Source: Nemophila menziesii (Eukaryota > Streptophyta > Magnoliopsida > Boraginales > Hydrophyllaceae). Taken from it: a stretch of 64,000 bases of DNA. The translations under genes and the position numbers were made by a program. The notes under the pieces were generated by a model that worked only from the letters and a program-made list of their open reading frames with translations, made no database searches and was not told where the DNA came from. The DNA lies in the NCBI GenBank assembly GCA_029959085.1, contig JARWIR010000015.1, positions 6,385,017 to 6,449,016 of the forward strand, in the 5' to 3' direction. Positions 47,236 to 59,319 of the stretch are shown here, one piece after another (the first letter of the stretch is position 1; each line of letters opens with the position of its first letter).

Positions 47236-47291
47236 AACGATACTTTTGTAGTTGTGAAACTACACTTTTGTAGTTGAAGGGGCTGTTCTAT
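47236..47291 (+). promoter_or_regulatory. Palindromes in introns 2 and 3 of locus D
   Basis: Intron 2 has GTAGTTGTGAAACTAC at 47,248-47,263, followed by a TTGTAGTTG half-site. Intron 3 has GCTGCGCAACTAC near 47,857 and TTAGTTGTGCAACTAC at 47,876-47,891. The TGGGAA/TTCCCA partner is not recognisable here. Confidence 0.6.
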
Positions 47292-48864
47292 TTGAACCTT
47301 TTATTCAAATAAAAAAACTGTAATATATTTGATTAGTAAATTTATATAAAAATTATAGGTCCTATAGAAACTTAAAATAACCGATGAAGAAGTTGACTAC
47401 TTTGGTATTCAGAAAATAGATGAAATTGAAGACACAAAGGGATAAAAGGAGGAAAGTGTTGATTAGAAGGTAGAAGAAGAGGTTGCGGAAGAGAAGGAGG
47501 AAGAGGTGACGAACAAGAAGAAGAAAATCAATAAACGTAAAAAAGTTGATGAGGAGGAACCTGAGGAAAAGGACGACAATGAAGCAAAGAGGAAAAAGAC
47601 AAAATTTAATAAACATACACTACTCAACGAGGAGGAGACTGAGGAACTAAAGGAACAAGAGAGAACTAGAAAAGAAGAAATAAAACAACTGAAAATGAGA
47701 AGGAAGAGAAGAAAGACACTGTTAAGGAGGTTGTGAAAGAAGCTGCCAAGAAGTGAAAAAGAAAAAGTAAAGAAGAGGAAGAGGAGGAAGAAGAAGAAGA
47801 TTATAAATCAGATTCTGAGGAATCTAAGGACAAAGGTAAATATAATACATTTTACAGCTGCGCAACTACATTCTTTTAGTTGTGCAACTACACTTTTGAG
47901 TTGTAGTGTTGGATACTTGGAAACTTATTGTAAGAAATATTGTGCAGATCCTAGAAGCAGGTTAAGTTATAAGCCAAGAAATGCATGAGATAGTGCTTGC
48001 ATCTGACCCCCCAAGATATTCAATTTAACAAGAAATGTAATTACATTACAAATTTCATTGTAGGTGTTTGGTTTTTCCTATATATTGAAAAAAAATAGTC
48101 TAATCTTCTCTTGTACTTATCTGATATTATATTATGTTTGTGCAATATTACATTGATCACATGTCTTAGAACAAGCAGGATACAAGTATAAAAGAAGAAG
48201 CATTCCTGATGGTTCACGAAAAATTTAATCAACTGGTGCATCGAAGCACCCACTACATCATATTTCCACTTTATACCGAAACAAACAAGAAGAATGATGG
48301 TCATTGGTCATTGCTAGTGTGCAACACAGAGTGGAACGAGGTCTGGACACACTATAACTCGATGAGATCGGACCGGAAGACAAAAAATCACATCAGAGAG
48401 GCTGCCAATGATAATGCACTACGTGTTTTTTATTACATCAGAGCCATTTATCCCAGTTCTGAAGTTGATTCCCAGACACTGGTTATCTTTAACAACTCGA
48501 ATAACTTCCCACAACAAACCAACAGTGTGGACTTTGGTATATATTTTTTGATGTATGTAGATAATGTATACAAGCCTGGAAAAGTTAGAGAAAATTATAC
48601 CACATAGGAAGTCAAGCAATACAAAGGTGCACTATATTCCTCAATAGTAAACGACTAACAACGTAAAATATGACTTCACTCCAATTCCATACTTTCTCAT
48701 ATACCGGATGTCGATCATCCACCAGACCAAGGAGTTATAACAAATTTTGATCAACAAAAGGAAGATGTCTTTATACCAAACAAAGATCAACCATCCGAAG
48801 ATGCAGATATAACAAATGTTGATCAACCACCTGAAGATGACGTGCCTTTATATTAGTTTGTATA

Positions 48865-51208
48865 TGTTGGAATTATTAAATTAAAGACAATGTATTTTAT
48901 TAATTCTTTCATGCTCTTGGAAGAAGTGGAAAATACTATTTGTGTTCAATAATCCCAAATTATAATTTGAGAAAAAAGCCATTGGAATTATTTAATTTAA
49001 AATAATTTCCTTTACTTGAAAACAACTTAATGAATTTCAATTGCAGATTAATAGATAATTATTTTAGATGTAATGGAAGTTACCAAAATTTTGGTCAACA
49101 AAACGACTAACCTTAATGAGAATTGAAGAGCATTTATCACCACCCATTCATGAGCATTTATGTGACGGGTTTTGTCGTGACATTTTCTCTTAAATAGTGA
49201 CTTTGTCACTTGCATTTCTAGAGAAGAGAAAAAACTATTCTTGAGAGAATGAAAAAAATCTTTTCTAGAGAGAATAGAAAAAACAATTCTAGAGAGAATG
49301 AAAAAACTATTCTAGAGCGGATAGAAAACTATTGTAGAGAACAAAATATAGAGAACTAAGAAATTCTGAAAAATAAAATACTTTATTTTCCATGATTAGT
49401 CAAATCAGTTTTGACATAGAGATTAAAGTAATATCGGGATACAATTGCTAGATATACCGGTACTCCTGGAATATATTTTATAACGCCGCTACATCTTTGT
49501 ATTTGTGTGTATTTGTATCCAGATTTCTTTTCTGAATTTTCTGTGTAAGTTCAGTTTTCCAATTTATGGTAATAGTTGTAGAATACTTTTATTTGGAATA
49601 TCTCTATATTTTGTTTGACCACTTTCTTGTAATAGTTGTAATATTACTTTTATTTGGAATATATGTATATTTTGTTTTTCCACTTTCTTGTAATAGATGT
49701 AGTATTACATTTTTTGGAATCTCTATATTTATGAAATCGATATTTTCAATTTTCCACTGATACTATTTGATTTTTACCACAATTTAAAAAATATATTACT
49801 TTTATATCACTGGTTGTTTAGAAATGGTATTTCCTATCTCGGCAGTTGTTTCATTATTGAACGTAAAGGCCTTTCTCGGTGTGACTATGTTGGAGCCTTT
49901 CAATGGTTCCAACTATAAACGTTGGGTAAAAAATTCACTGATGTGCCTTGAACAACATGAACTACACCCTTCCGTTCTCGAGGTACTCCCCACCATTAAG
50001 GCCAATGGGGATCATACCAAAGAACTATATGCTAGGTCTTTGTCTCTCAAACTCGGGTTCAAGAAAGCTAATTCAGTGGTTAGGGGATGGATCTTGGATA
50101 ATGTAAAGAACCCCACCTTTTTATTAGTGTGTCGTTGAGAAGTTAACAAAGACTATATGTGAAATGGTTTAGAAAAGGCATAGGGTGATGATTCTGATGA
50201 AAATAAATACGTCACTAGAAAATGATCCAAGAAGATCTAATTAATCCCATACAAGTCGAATCGTGGATCGACTTCAAAAAGGACTTAATTTTCCAGGTTT
50301 AAGGATTACTTTGACCCCTTGTATTACCTCTAATGAGGTCTGATTGCACTAATATCATTCACAAATGTGATTATATATCAGTTAGATATTAAATGTACGT
50401 GTGAATGAATATCTATGTGAAGAGATCTATATGGTGCAACATGAAGGGTTGGTGGTTTCCGGTCAAGGGACTAAAGTATGATAACTTAGGAAATTGTTTT
50501 GTAATGTTAAACGGGCACCGTGTTCATGAAATAATATCCTAATAAAAGATGGATCTATTTGTGCTACACTTTTATCAATATGTGTATGACATGATCCATT
50601 TTTTGTACTTTCATTCATGTGACTTACTTCTTTTATTCTTCTATTTGTGAATAAAAGATGTGGTGGAAGTTGATTTTAAGGGTAAAATTCATTAGAGTCG
50701 GTAATAGAATTTACCTTAGTCAGTCTCACTATGTTGGAAAGGCTTGACTCTTTTGATATGGTGTCTGGTAAAACTACTTTAATACAAGTATTAATGAATA
50801 AGAGAATTGTGAGGGTATGTATAACTTAATGAATATGCAAGAATTATAAGGAGTGTGATGTTCTTATTGAACTATACTCAACCTGGTATTGTCCATATTG
50901 TAAAGGGACTCAAGTGGTGACAACTGGGTTATTCTTTATCATTTAATAAAGTACGAGAGAGGTACTATTGATCTAATATGAGTTTTCAAATGACTCATGT
51001 AGTTCTTCAAGGATTTTTTGTTACGCACACTGGGTCCCATATAAATGATGAAATAAATGGTTGATTCGTTTAATGAAAAGCTTAACCAGGAGATGTAATA
51101 CTAGAAACATTGAGTGATAGGAATAGAACCCATTAATGGGGAACCTATGACTAATAAGTCTATATGATGCACTAACTTACTATCCCTATAATGTAAATTG
51201 CCCATACA
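48865..51208 (+). mobile_element. Copia-type LTR retrotransposon remnant
   Basis: It starts TGTTGGAATTATTAAATT at 48,865, a typical Copia LTR start, right after the end of locus D. The LTR probably ends near 49,560. A Copia gag head lies at 49,824-50,138 (MLEPFNGSNYKRWVKNSL). Then come scattered pol remains: EEIYMVQHEGLVVSGQG near 50,417 (reverse transcriptase), RIYLSQSHYVGKA near 50,711 and EYARIIRSVMFLLNYTQPG near 50,833. Most of pol is deleted and no 3' LTR was recognised. Confidence 0.65.
49215..49345 (+). repeat. TTCTAGAGAGAATGAAAAAA repeats in the Copia LTR
   Basis: Five irregular copies of CTAGAGAGAATGAAAAAACT with a period of about 25-30 bp. A second set at about 49,555-49,740 has three copies of a unit of about 61 bp (GTAATAGTTGTAATATTAC through CCACTTTCTT). 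Confidence 0.65.
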
Positions 51209-51410
51209 TGAGAAAATTAAAACTTAATGAATTCATAGCCATGCGTGGTGGTCCTATCAAAACGGACTTGATGAATTCACCGTTAAGGTTCTTTGTATAT
51301 TGATCATACTTAATGAATTCATATCCATGTGTGGTGTTCCTATTGAGATGGAATTGATGAATTCACCATTGTGGTTGTTGTATATTTCTCATACTTAATG
51401 AATTCATAGC
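51209..51410 (+). repeat. Tandem repeat of about 90 bp around TACTTAATGAATTCATAG
   Basis: ACTTAATGAATTCATA begins copies near 51,213, 51,308 and 51,393. The last copy is cut by the LTR that starts at 51,411. Within each unit TTGATGAATTCACC also occurs. Confidence 0.7.
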
Positions 51411-53369
51411 TGGTGTCGGTTAGGACGTGATAAAATAATGATAAACAAAGATGCAACTAACACCCTAACAAAAACATGTTACTCACTGCAAGTATCACAG
51501 ATCGTACGCAATTTTTAATGATACGTAGAATTCGTCCATAGAGACTACGAAAGTTAGGAGAACTCATGCAAATATAAAGTGAAAATAAAAGAAGCTAGAA
51601 GAATAATATGCTGAAAAGGAAAGACTTTGAAATATTTATTTGGTTTTTATGACTCTAAACAGATTTAAATTTAAGACAAGAAAGTAAAATAGGATAGATA
51701 GAAGCTTATTATAATTTAGCTTAAGAACTAGCAATTAATCCCTACAAGCCTTGTATATGTTTATTACCTAAGGGACAATAGTGTGATAACAATAGATGGA
51801 ATTCTAAATTCCTCCTTTCCTCCTAACCCCCTTCCGGGTGGACTTAGGAGGCTCAAAACTTGGTGGTTAAATTAAACCCTAATGACTATCCAGTTAGGTA
51901 AGCCCTCCCGGATCACTACCGCACACTAGACGACTATGTGATATTTTGTATAATTGAATCCCCCTTCCGGATGTTAACTCAATTACTATGGTAATCGTAT
52001 ATGTGCGCATTGCAAGTACTACATGCATTAATTCAAAGCACATAATACAGAGCTATCACTACTAAATTCAATTAAATGTAAAAGGACATCCCAAATTAGA
52101 TAAAATATAAAACAAGTCTAGGGTTCATACCCATATGCTAATCTCAAGCTAAATAAATGAGTTCATAAAAAAGAAATAGGAAAATATAATTACAAACGGG
52201 AAGGGTTGGAATGGCATGTACAACTTCCAAGCTCATTTTCTCTTCTTCTCTCTTGATATAGGCTTCCTCTTGGTCTTTAGATGATTAGGAACTAACCAAG
52301 GATCCAAGGATTTGTGAAAGGATTCTCAGGAATTGTCCAAGGATGACCAAGGATTGTACAAGGATGATTTCTCTAAGGTAGGAATCGATATATATATAGC
52401 CCCTTGGTCTAAATTAGGAGTAATCCCCAAGTTAAGGAATCCCGATCTTACCAAAATTCGTATTCCTAACTTGTAGGAAGATAAACCTTAACAGATATTG
52501 ATTTTGTCATATCTCTTTCGTTACTTATCAGAACTTAATCTACTTTATACGGAAACGACCACGTTTGAAAGATCTATCTGCTCATATAAAAAGATCCTCC
52601 CAATTCTATACCTATTTTCTACAGAAATCTAATTAGTGGACTTATGTGCGGTTGTTGCCATCTTCTTTACTTTCCAAATATATCCAAACTTATCCTTTTT
52701 TACTTTGACTAAGGGATTTCCTTTACTTTTCCACTTCAAATCAGTTTCTGTAGGTGTAATAGCTTCCATATATCTAAGTGCTACACAAATAACACACAAA
52801 TTACGCGCAAAAACTTATAAAATAGCAAAACACCTAAAACTAGACAAGAAGGTGAACAATATGAATAAATGGGGGGAAATCCCAAAATTAAATACTAAAT
52901 ACCCTTAAAATGATGTGTAAAGTATAGATTAATATATCACAAATAGGGAGACATCAAGACCCCCAACTGAAAGTTGTACCGTCCCGACATAATACAGATA
53001 AGAACAGTAGGGTAGTCAATAGTAAATTCAGAAGGAGAAGAAGAATAGAAAACAATAAATGATCCTAGATCAAAATATCTAAAAAGTATCATGTAGTAAT
53101 GCTAAATATATAATACACACATATGCATAATATACACATAATCAACAATCCATAAATTCAAGTCTAGATTAATTTCGCAATGCAAGAAGGAGAGGTCTTC
53201 AACTCAGTTTGTTAACAATTATAGGGTGATCATATGTCCTAATATAGTATCCAATGGTCCAATCACCTATGCCCTAATTGTTTCATTGTTCCTCCACCCA
53301 ATAGCTATAAATTCTAAGGTCTTTATGGTTATAATGTGGCTTAGGGACGGTATGGTATATTTGGATAAT
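51411..53369 (-). mobile_element. Athila-type element 3: 3' LTR plus 413 bp of interior, cut by element 2
   Basis: The LTR runs from TGGTGTCGG (51,411) to GGAGACATCA (52,956), with TG/CA ends on both strands. It is followed by GACCCCCAACTGAAAGTTG, the polypurine-tract side of the interior in minus orientation. Its interior continues to TTTGGATAAT at 53,369, where element 2 begins. The missing interior should resume beyond element 2's other LTR, outside the window. Confidence 0.75.
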
Positions 53370-54834
53370 TGGTGTCGGCAAAGGTGTGATAAAAATAGGA
53401 TATAAAAAATGCAACTACACCCTAGCCTAAACACGTTACTCACTGCAAGTATCACCGGTCGTGTGCAAGTTTAAATTATAAATAGAATCCCTTTCATTCC
53501 TTAGAGACTACGATTGTTAGAGAGAACTTATGCAAATATCAAGTGAAAATAAGGAAGCTAGAAGAATAATACGCAAGAAATAAAAGACTAAATCAATTTT
53601 TGTTTGGTTTTTAAATAAGAAAAATTAACTAAATAAATTAAAAACAGGAAAATAAATAAGAGAATAAGATAATATGAGAGTTTAGCTCGAGATGTAGCAA
53701 GTAATCCCCACTAGCCTTGTTTACTCTAATCATGTAAGGGAAAATGGTGTAATATGAAATAATGATCGGTCACTAGGTTCTTAGATGAGACGGTCCTGCA
53801 TAATGATCGGTGGTGAAATAACAAACACTAATGACTATCATAGTAGGCAAGCCCTTCCGGATCACTATCGCATATTAGACGTTTATGTGGTTTTTCAATA
53901 ATTAGACACCCCTTCCGGGTGACCATCTAACTACTATCAAGGTAATCCTATACATTGTACACCACAAGAACTACAGACAATAAATCAAATCACATAAAAC
54001 AGAGAAAAAACAATAAAACTCATTTAGATGCTAACATCCCAAATTAGAACAGCTGTAAAACAAGTTTAGGGTTCATACCTATATGCTAATCTCAAGCTAA
54101 AATAGAATTAGTTCATACTAGAGAAAGAAAAGAAAACAATTACAAATTTGAAGGCTTGTGAAGGCATAATTTGATGTCCAACTCCTTCCAGACTTCTCTT
54201 CTCTTGTTGCTTCCTCTTGGCTTAAGGTTTGGCCAATGATGTGTTTCTACTGATAAGATGGTGTCTTTATAGGGTTCTCCAAACCCTAGGTCGTATTCTT
54301 GGAGTAGAGGGCAAGTAATATGACTCTTTTCCAAATCAAATTCATTTCCTAAAATACAGGAGAAGGGAAAAATTGATGTTGTTTTGTTTTGGTCGTAACA
54401 TCTTCGTTATTGCTCCGATTTTCACCTACTTTATATCAAAACGACCGCGTCTAAAATATATACACTTTATCTTCAGAATGATCATCTAAATTCCCATCCG
54501 ATTTTGAGTTATAATCATTTTAGTCGACGTGGCTGCTGAATTTCAGATTTACTTGGCAACTTTTCCTTTCCTATTTTATCTCCACTTCTTTTTATCTCTA
54601 GTTTCCATCCATATCTTCTTTTCTTATCTCTTTATAATTGATTTAGCATATAATTAATTTCCATATATCTTTAAAACTTCACACTTAGAAAAAAAATTAA
54701 ACCAAATATGCTCTAAAAATAATAATTCATCAAATCAAGACAAGAAGTAGGAAGATATCGATTATTAAATGCTCAAATACACCTAAAATGATGTCTCCAA
54801 CCTAGAATAATTTATCACAAATAGGGAGATATCA
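53370..54834 (-). repeat. 3' LTR of element 2
   Basis: It runs from TGGTGTCGGCAAAGG (53,370) to GGGAGATATCA (54,834) and is flanked inside by AGACCCCCAACTCAAAGTTG. It is close in sequence to the LTR at 63,323-64,000 and more distant from the one at 51,411. Confidence 0.8.
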
Positions 54835-56299
54835 AGACCCCCAACTCAAAGTTGTATCGTCCCGATACAATAAATATAAAACTTTAGGGTAGTCTAATAA
54901 TACATAAAGATAAAGAAGAGGATAGGACATAATGAATGATCCTAGAGCAATATATTTAAAAAGTCTCATGTAGTAATGCTAAATAAATAATGCACATGTG
55001 CGCTTAATATACACATAATCGACATTCCATAAACTCAAGTCTAGATTAACTTCGCAATGTAAGAAGGAGAGGTCTTTAACTCAGTTCGTGTTAATGGCTA
55101 TAGGATGATCATAGGTCCTAATATAGTATCCAATGGTCTGCTCACCTATTCCCTAATTGATCTATTATTCCTCTACCAAGTAGCTAGAAATCCTAAGGTC
55201 TTTATGGTTATAACGTGGCTTAGGGACGGTATGGTATATTTGGATAATGAGTGAGCTTTTGGCTCTCTCCTCACATTCCATTAACGAATCGCCCTAGAGC
55301 TTGAGTTTTATTCGAAAAATGTTCCCACTCAACCCAATTTATATGCTTTAATTTGCATCCCCTAATAACCCAATATAAACCTTTTCATGATGATGATATA
55401 ATAAATTCCACTTTGGTAGCCCAAATATATTCAATCTTTTCATATCAATTTTTTCTCTTTTGTAGCTATGACTCTCTTTTTGGTGTTGAGACATCGTGCT
55501 ATTTTTCATATATTCTTTTTCTTTTCATGCTTTTCAACTTTTTTTTTTCATTTACTTTTACCCTGGAAAAGGGTTACAATAATAACTTTCATCTTCAATA
55601 ATATCACAATTACAATTTCCCAATCCCAATGTTCCCAATGATGAAGCCCAGCACCCCAAACTCAAGCTCTAAAAAGACTTGTCTCATGTTTTACGATTCG
55701 AGTGCGGTCTATGGATAAGTCCTATAAACTAAGGGATATGGCTTATAATGTGGTTAATAAAAGGCTTTAGAAAGGCTCGAAAAATAATAATAATCAAATA
55801 AAAGGGTGAGAAAGCTAAAAGGCTTCAAGTGGATTCAATATGAAAGAACTGCCTTATTCACTTTTCAAACTACCGGATTTCATAACTTTCTCACTTTTAG
55901 TTCATAGATAAATGGATTTTAAACTATATCAAACCTCACGTTCTACACACCAAATAACTCTCCCTAAGTTCCAACTTAACACTTCTTACGCATTGCTCAT
56001 TAATCTTCCCTATATTTTACTTCATTTTTCCATGCATGCATACTAAACATATTTGTGACACCGTTCTAAAACATACTACTTACTATCATTGACTTAATTA
56101 GAACATGCTCAATAGGTACATTCACTATATTCTACGCCAATTCAATCCTAAAAAATTTTAATTTTATGAAAAAACAAAAAAGGAAGATGAGGACAACGAA
56201 TACCCACCCCAACTCAAAAGTGAGTCGTGTCCCCACAACTCGAAAAAGACTCAATAAAACAATAAAATTTAAACTAAACTAAACTAATGCATACAAGCA
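54835..56299 (-). other. Non-coding 3' region of element 2
   Basis: No coding blocks. It matches 22,509-23,850 of element 1 and, at its LTR end, 52,957-53,369 of element 3. Strong conservation between old copies of a non-coding stretch of more than 1 kb suggests it matters to the element, although common ancestry alone could explain it. Confidence 0.6.
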
Positions 56300-56759
56300 A
56301 TTAAGGAGAATAATTAGAACGGGGTACCTGACCATAAAGCATCTCTTGTAGTTCCTCTTCTGAAAAAGAATCTTCATTCATATCCAAGTCTTCTGTTATT
56401 TTGTTTATTACATTATCTATCCTCATAATTTCCTTCCAGTAGTCTTTGGAATCTCTTTCTAAATTATCGATCTCTTCCATTAATTTAACTGCCCATTCTG
56501 GTGGTGTGGATATACTTTCTGTATTTGAAGACGAACCTTGATCTTAGATTGGTCTCTTTGCTTTAGGATTTGGTGGTACACTCATTCTAGCTGTTAATTT
56601 CCTTCATAGTGGTTGTGCTGTTGCCTCTATCTTTGGCTCCTTTTCAATAGGCTCATCAAGATTAATGGCCTTTTCTATTGCAGCTCTAGGCAAAATCTTG
56701 TTCTTCCTTAAGATTGAACACTTCCTCTTGTAAGTCATAGCATCCGTTCTTTTTGTCAT
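56300..56759 (-). pseudogene. Extra ORF of element 2, internally deleted
   Basis: It begins ATG at 56,759 (MTKRTDAMTYKRKCSIL, like the head of the element 1 ORF), has a TAA near 56,549, and ends in an acidic coiled-coil piece (PPEWAVKLMEEIDNLERDS) near 56,300. The central transposon-protein domain seen in element 1 is missing. Confidence 0.5.
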
Positions 56760-57089
56760 CTTTAATTAAATCACAACAAAGTTACACCAAGTATAGAATA
56801 AAGTTATGAAAGATTGGTGTGGCTTGAGTTTGTTTCTTGGATGAATGATTATCAATGTAGAAGAAGGTTTACTTGATTTTCTATTGGAAGAACTCTTGAA
56901 AGCTTGATGATTTTTATGGTGTTTTATGGTGTAGTGTAATGGATTTGATGAAGAAGATGTGTTTATGGAGGATGGAGGAAATATTTGATGTTTTTGTTGT
57001 ATTTATGTGAAGGTTTAATCAAGCTTCAAGGTGATTTTATAGGGTTTGGGTCTGAAAAAATCATGTTGGGAAGGTTGGAAGAGGCTAGG

Positions 57090-57110
57090 TTTAGCTTTTA
57101 TAAGGTAAGA
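57090..57110 (-). promoter_or_regulatory. TATA box ahead of the extra ORF (element 2)
   Basis: On the minus strand CCTTATAAAAGC lies between the palindrome island and the extra ORF, the same layout as 20,856-20,868 in element 1. Confidence 0.45.
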
Positions 57111-57149
57111 GTTCAATTATAACTCAACTTCTATTCTTCAAACCGACAT

Positions 57150-57470
57150 GGCGTGGTGAACCGCGGCTGAGGTGCGGTGTAACGGATGTAAGCGCTGATC
57201 AAAACCGTGGGCGCAATTTGTCGACACAGTTTTATAAGGACCTCTCGGAAATATACCTGATTTATAAACCGTTGTCACGGTTTTTATTTCATGCGGTGCA
57301 CCAGAAGAATCGTGCGGTACACAAGACCCTTTCGTTGACCAGAACCGTTGTCGCGACTTGCCGACACAATTTTCTTTCTTTACTCTCGGCAATGAACCAA
57401 ATTTACGAACGGGTGTCACGGTTTGGACCTGCGGTGCACCGTAGCTAGGGCGCAGTATACCGTACCTAAC
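57150..57470 (-). promoter_or_regulatory. GCGGTGCACCGC palindrome island (element 2)
   Basis: GC-rich stretch with GTGCGGTGTAACGG (57,171), ATGCGGTGCACCAG (57,292), GTGCGGTACACAAG (57,313), CTGCGGTGCACCGTAG (57,430) and GCGCAGTATACCGTACC (57,450). Two partly repeated blocks (about 57,185-57,275 and 57,345-57,430) carry AACCGTnGnCGCnA, TTGnCGACACA and GTGTCACGG. Counterpart of 20,590-20,835. Confidence 0.6.
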
Positions 57471-57523
57471 TGTTGTTTAGCACAATTTTTCCCTTCTTTT
57501 TGACCCCTAACTCATTTCCTGCA

Positions 57524-57768
57524 AACCAGCTGGGTTAGCTCAACTGGCTAGAGCCTTTCTATTTCTTCAGCATTTAAAGGGGAGGTCTAGAGTTCAAATC
57601 CCCTCCCTAATGGGTGTAAAGTAAGAGGTACAAGGCTCGAACCCCTCCCTGAACATGGGTAACCTAATTCTGATTTACCTGGGAATATACATGGGGAGGC
57701 GTGTATATCCCTGTGGGATTAGTCGTGGTGCACGCAAGCAATCCTCGGATCACCCATGTACCAAAAAA
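57524..57768 (+). mobile_element. tRNA-derived SINE with target-site duplications
   Basis: 245 bp beginning AACCAGCTGGGTTAGCTCAA. Pol III box A is TTAGCTCAACTGGC (57,535) and box B is AGTTCAAATCCCC (57,591), followed by a second box B-like GGCTCGAACCCC (57,633) and a body ending CACCCATGTACC plus an A-tail. Near-perfect 15-bp duplications flank it: AACTCATTTCCTGCA (57,509-57,523) and AACTCGTTTCCTGCA (57,769-57,783). It is inserted in element 2 between the integrase and the palindrome island. Confidence 0.85.
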
Positions 57769-57783
57769 AACTCGTTTCCTGCA

Positions 57784-57985
57784 CAATAACACACTACCTT
57801 TCTCTCCTATTAGCTTGTAACACATTAATAATATACACTAACTTAAAATTATACACTACAAAACATAAAAGTAACTAAAGAGCAATTTAAATAAGGGATG
57901 TCACCCAAAAGCACTTTTGTTTAACGTCGTTTAGTTTGACAAGTACCTCGGGTTAAGCGTGTTCTTCGAGAATGATCGTCTCCTT
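57784..57985 (-). other. Post-integrase spacer of element 2
   Basis: Holds ACGTTAAACAAAAGTGCTTT on the minus strand (57,911-57,930), matching GACGTTAAACAAAAGTGTTG at 20,390 in element 1. This confirms the two are one family. Nothing else is recognised. Confidence 0.6.
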
Positions 57986-59298
57986 TCATCTAAAGTCCTC
58001 AATATCATAAAATATTTTCAAGAGATGACCATTTACCATAAATGTCCTCTGCTCGGTTGGATGTTCAATTCCTATTGCTTCATGAGGTGTGACTTTCGTA
58101 AGAATATAAGGTCCTCCCCAACAGGACTTAAGCTTACCCAGATAGTTCGAGAATCTAGAGTTGTATAACAATACCTTTTGTCCTCTCTCGAACCTTTTTG
58201 GACGAATCCGCTTATGATGCCATCTTTTTGTTTTCTCCTTGTAGAGACATGAATTATCATAGGCATGGAACTGGAATTCATCTAGGTCATTCAACTGCAT
58301 CATCCATTGCTTACCTGCTACCTCGGTGTTTAGATTTAGATTTTTAATCGCCTAGAAAGCACATGATTCAATCTCGATAGGAAGATGACATTCCTTGTCG
58401 TAGACCATGCGATAGGGAGATGCCCCAACTACTGTTATGAATGCTAGTCTGTAAGCCCAGAGAGAATCACCTAATTTTAATGACTATTCCTTCCTCTTTT
58501 TCTTCACGGTCTTCTCTAGAATAGACTTGATCTCTCGGTTAGAGACCTCAGCTTGACCGTTAGTTTGGGGATGATAACCGGTCAGAGTGCGGTGTCTCAC
58601 CCCAACTTACGAAGGGCAACTCTTAGCTGAAAATTGACGAAGTGGGTACCTTTATCACTGATGAAAACACGTGGTGTACCATGTCTTGAAAAGATATTTG
58701 TTTTAAGGAATGAGATGACCGTTTTGGCATCGTTCTTCGGTGTTGCCACTTCTTCTACCCACTTGGACACATAATCTACTGATAGATAAATATAAAGATT
58801 ACCATGGGAGGATATGAAATGTCCCATGAAATCTTTTCACCATACATCAAATATTTGGACTTCTAAGACATTGGTAAGTGGCATCTCGTCTCTTTTCAAT
58901 ATATTACCAGTGAACTGGCATCTTAGACAAGTCTGGACGAATTGATGACAATCTTTGTGTAGAGTAGGCCAATAGAAATCGGACCGAAGAATTTTAGAAG
59001 TTGTTCTATCGCCTTTGAAGTGTCCACCATATGGTGAACCATGACGACTTGCAATGATTTTCCTTGTTTCGCCCTCATGGACGCATCTTCTGATAACTTG
59101 GTCACTGCAAATTTTGAAGAGGTAGGAATTGTCCCAAAATAATTGTCTAACTCTATAACTTAACCTCTGTCGTTGTTGTGGATGGAAATCCGCAGGGAAT
59201 ACTCCACTTACTATGAGATTAACTATATTTTCATACCAAGACACAAACGCGTATTTAATCGTAAAAAGTTGTTCATCAGGGAATACCTCATTAACCAA
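57986..59298 (-). pseudogene. Integrase of element 2
   Basis: Zinc-binding HHCC end: HGSPYGGHFKGDRTTSKIL then CHQFVQTCLRC (about 59,040-58,915). Core: DYVSKWVEEVATPKNDAKT and VFISDKGTHFVN (about 58,780-58,640), and the Glu-bearing [15 protein letters not shown] near 58,560-58,520, so D, D and E residues are all visible. C-terminal part: FERGQKVLLYNSRFSNYLGK and WGGPYILTKVTP (58,180-58,080). The frame breaks between these parts (near 58,835, 58,600 and 58,480). Inserts cDNA into the genome in intact relatives. Confidence 0.75.
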
Positions 59299-59319
59299 TT
59301 CTAGTTCTTTGTTGGCATC

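Larger units (their letters stand above)
46249..48856 (+). pseudogene. Locus D: type 2 DUF1985-like gene with Ulp1-like exon, decayed
   Basis: Paralog of gene C on the other strand. Exon 1 starts at 46,249 (HIEACKKTPLYFMFEQLFDF, VMFIERDVKVLFAIHEGFE), with a TAG at 46,474 and frameshifts near 46,650 and 46,755. Exon 2 at about 47,064 opens GWFYEHTTFGDKKW but reaches a TAG at 47,133 where C has Trp. Exon 3 (from about 47,358) has the KITDEEVDYFG start, three more stops and a Glu/Lys-rich remainder. The exon at about 48,170-48,607 is clearly Ulp1/C48-like: IIFPLYTETNKK, GHWSLLV, HYNSM, then NSVDFGIYFLMYVD. His and the oxyanion Gln survive, Asp is Asn and the nucleophile Cys is Phe. A tail with DQPPED-type repeats ends at 48,856. 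It shows what an older type 2 gene looked like with the protease module that C lacks. Confidence 0.75.

Noticed and set aside
57524..57768. Functional tRNA gene
   Set aside because: Boxes A and B are present, but there is no foldable acceptor stem around them. The element has a body, an A-tail and target-site duplications, so it is a SINE.
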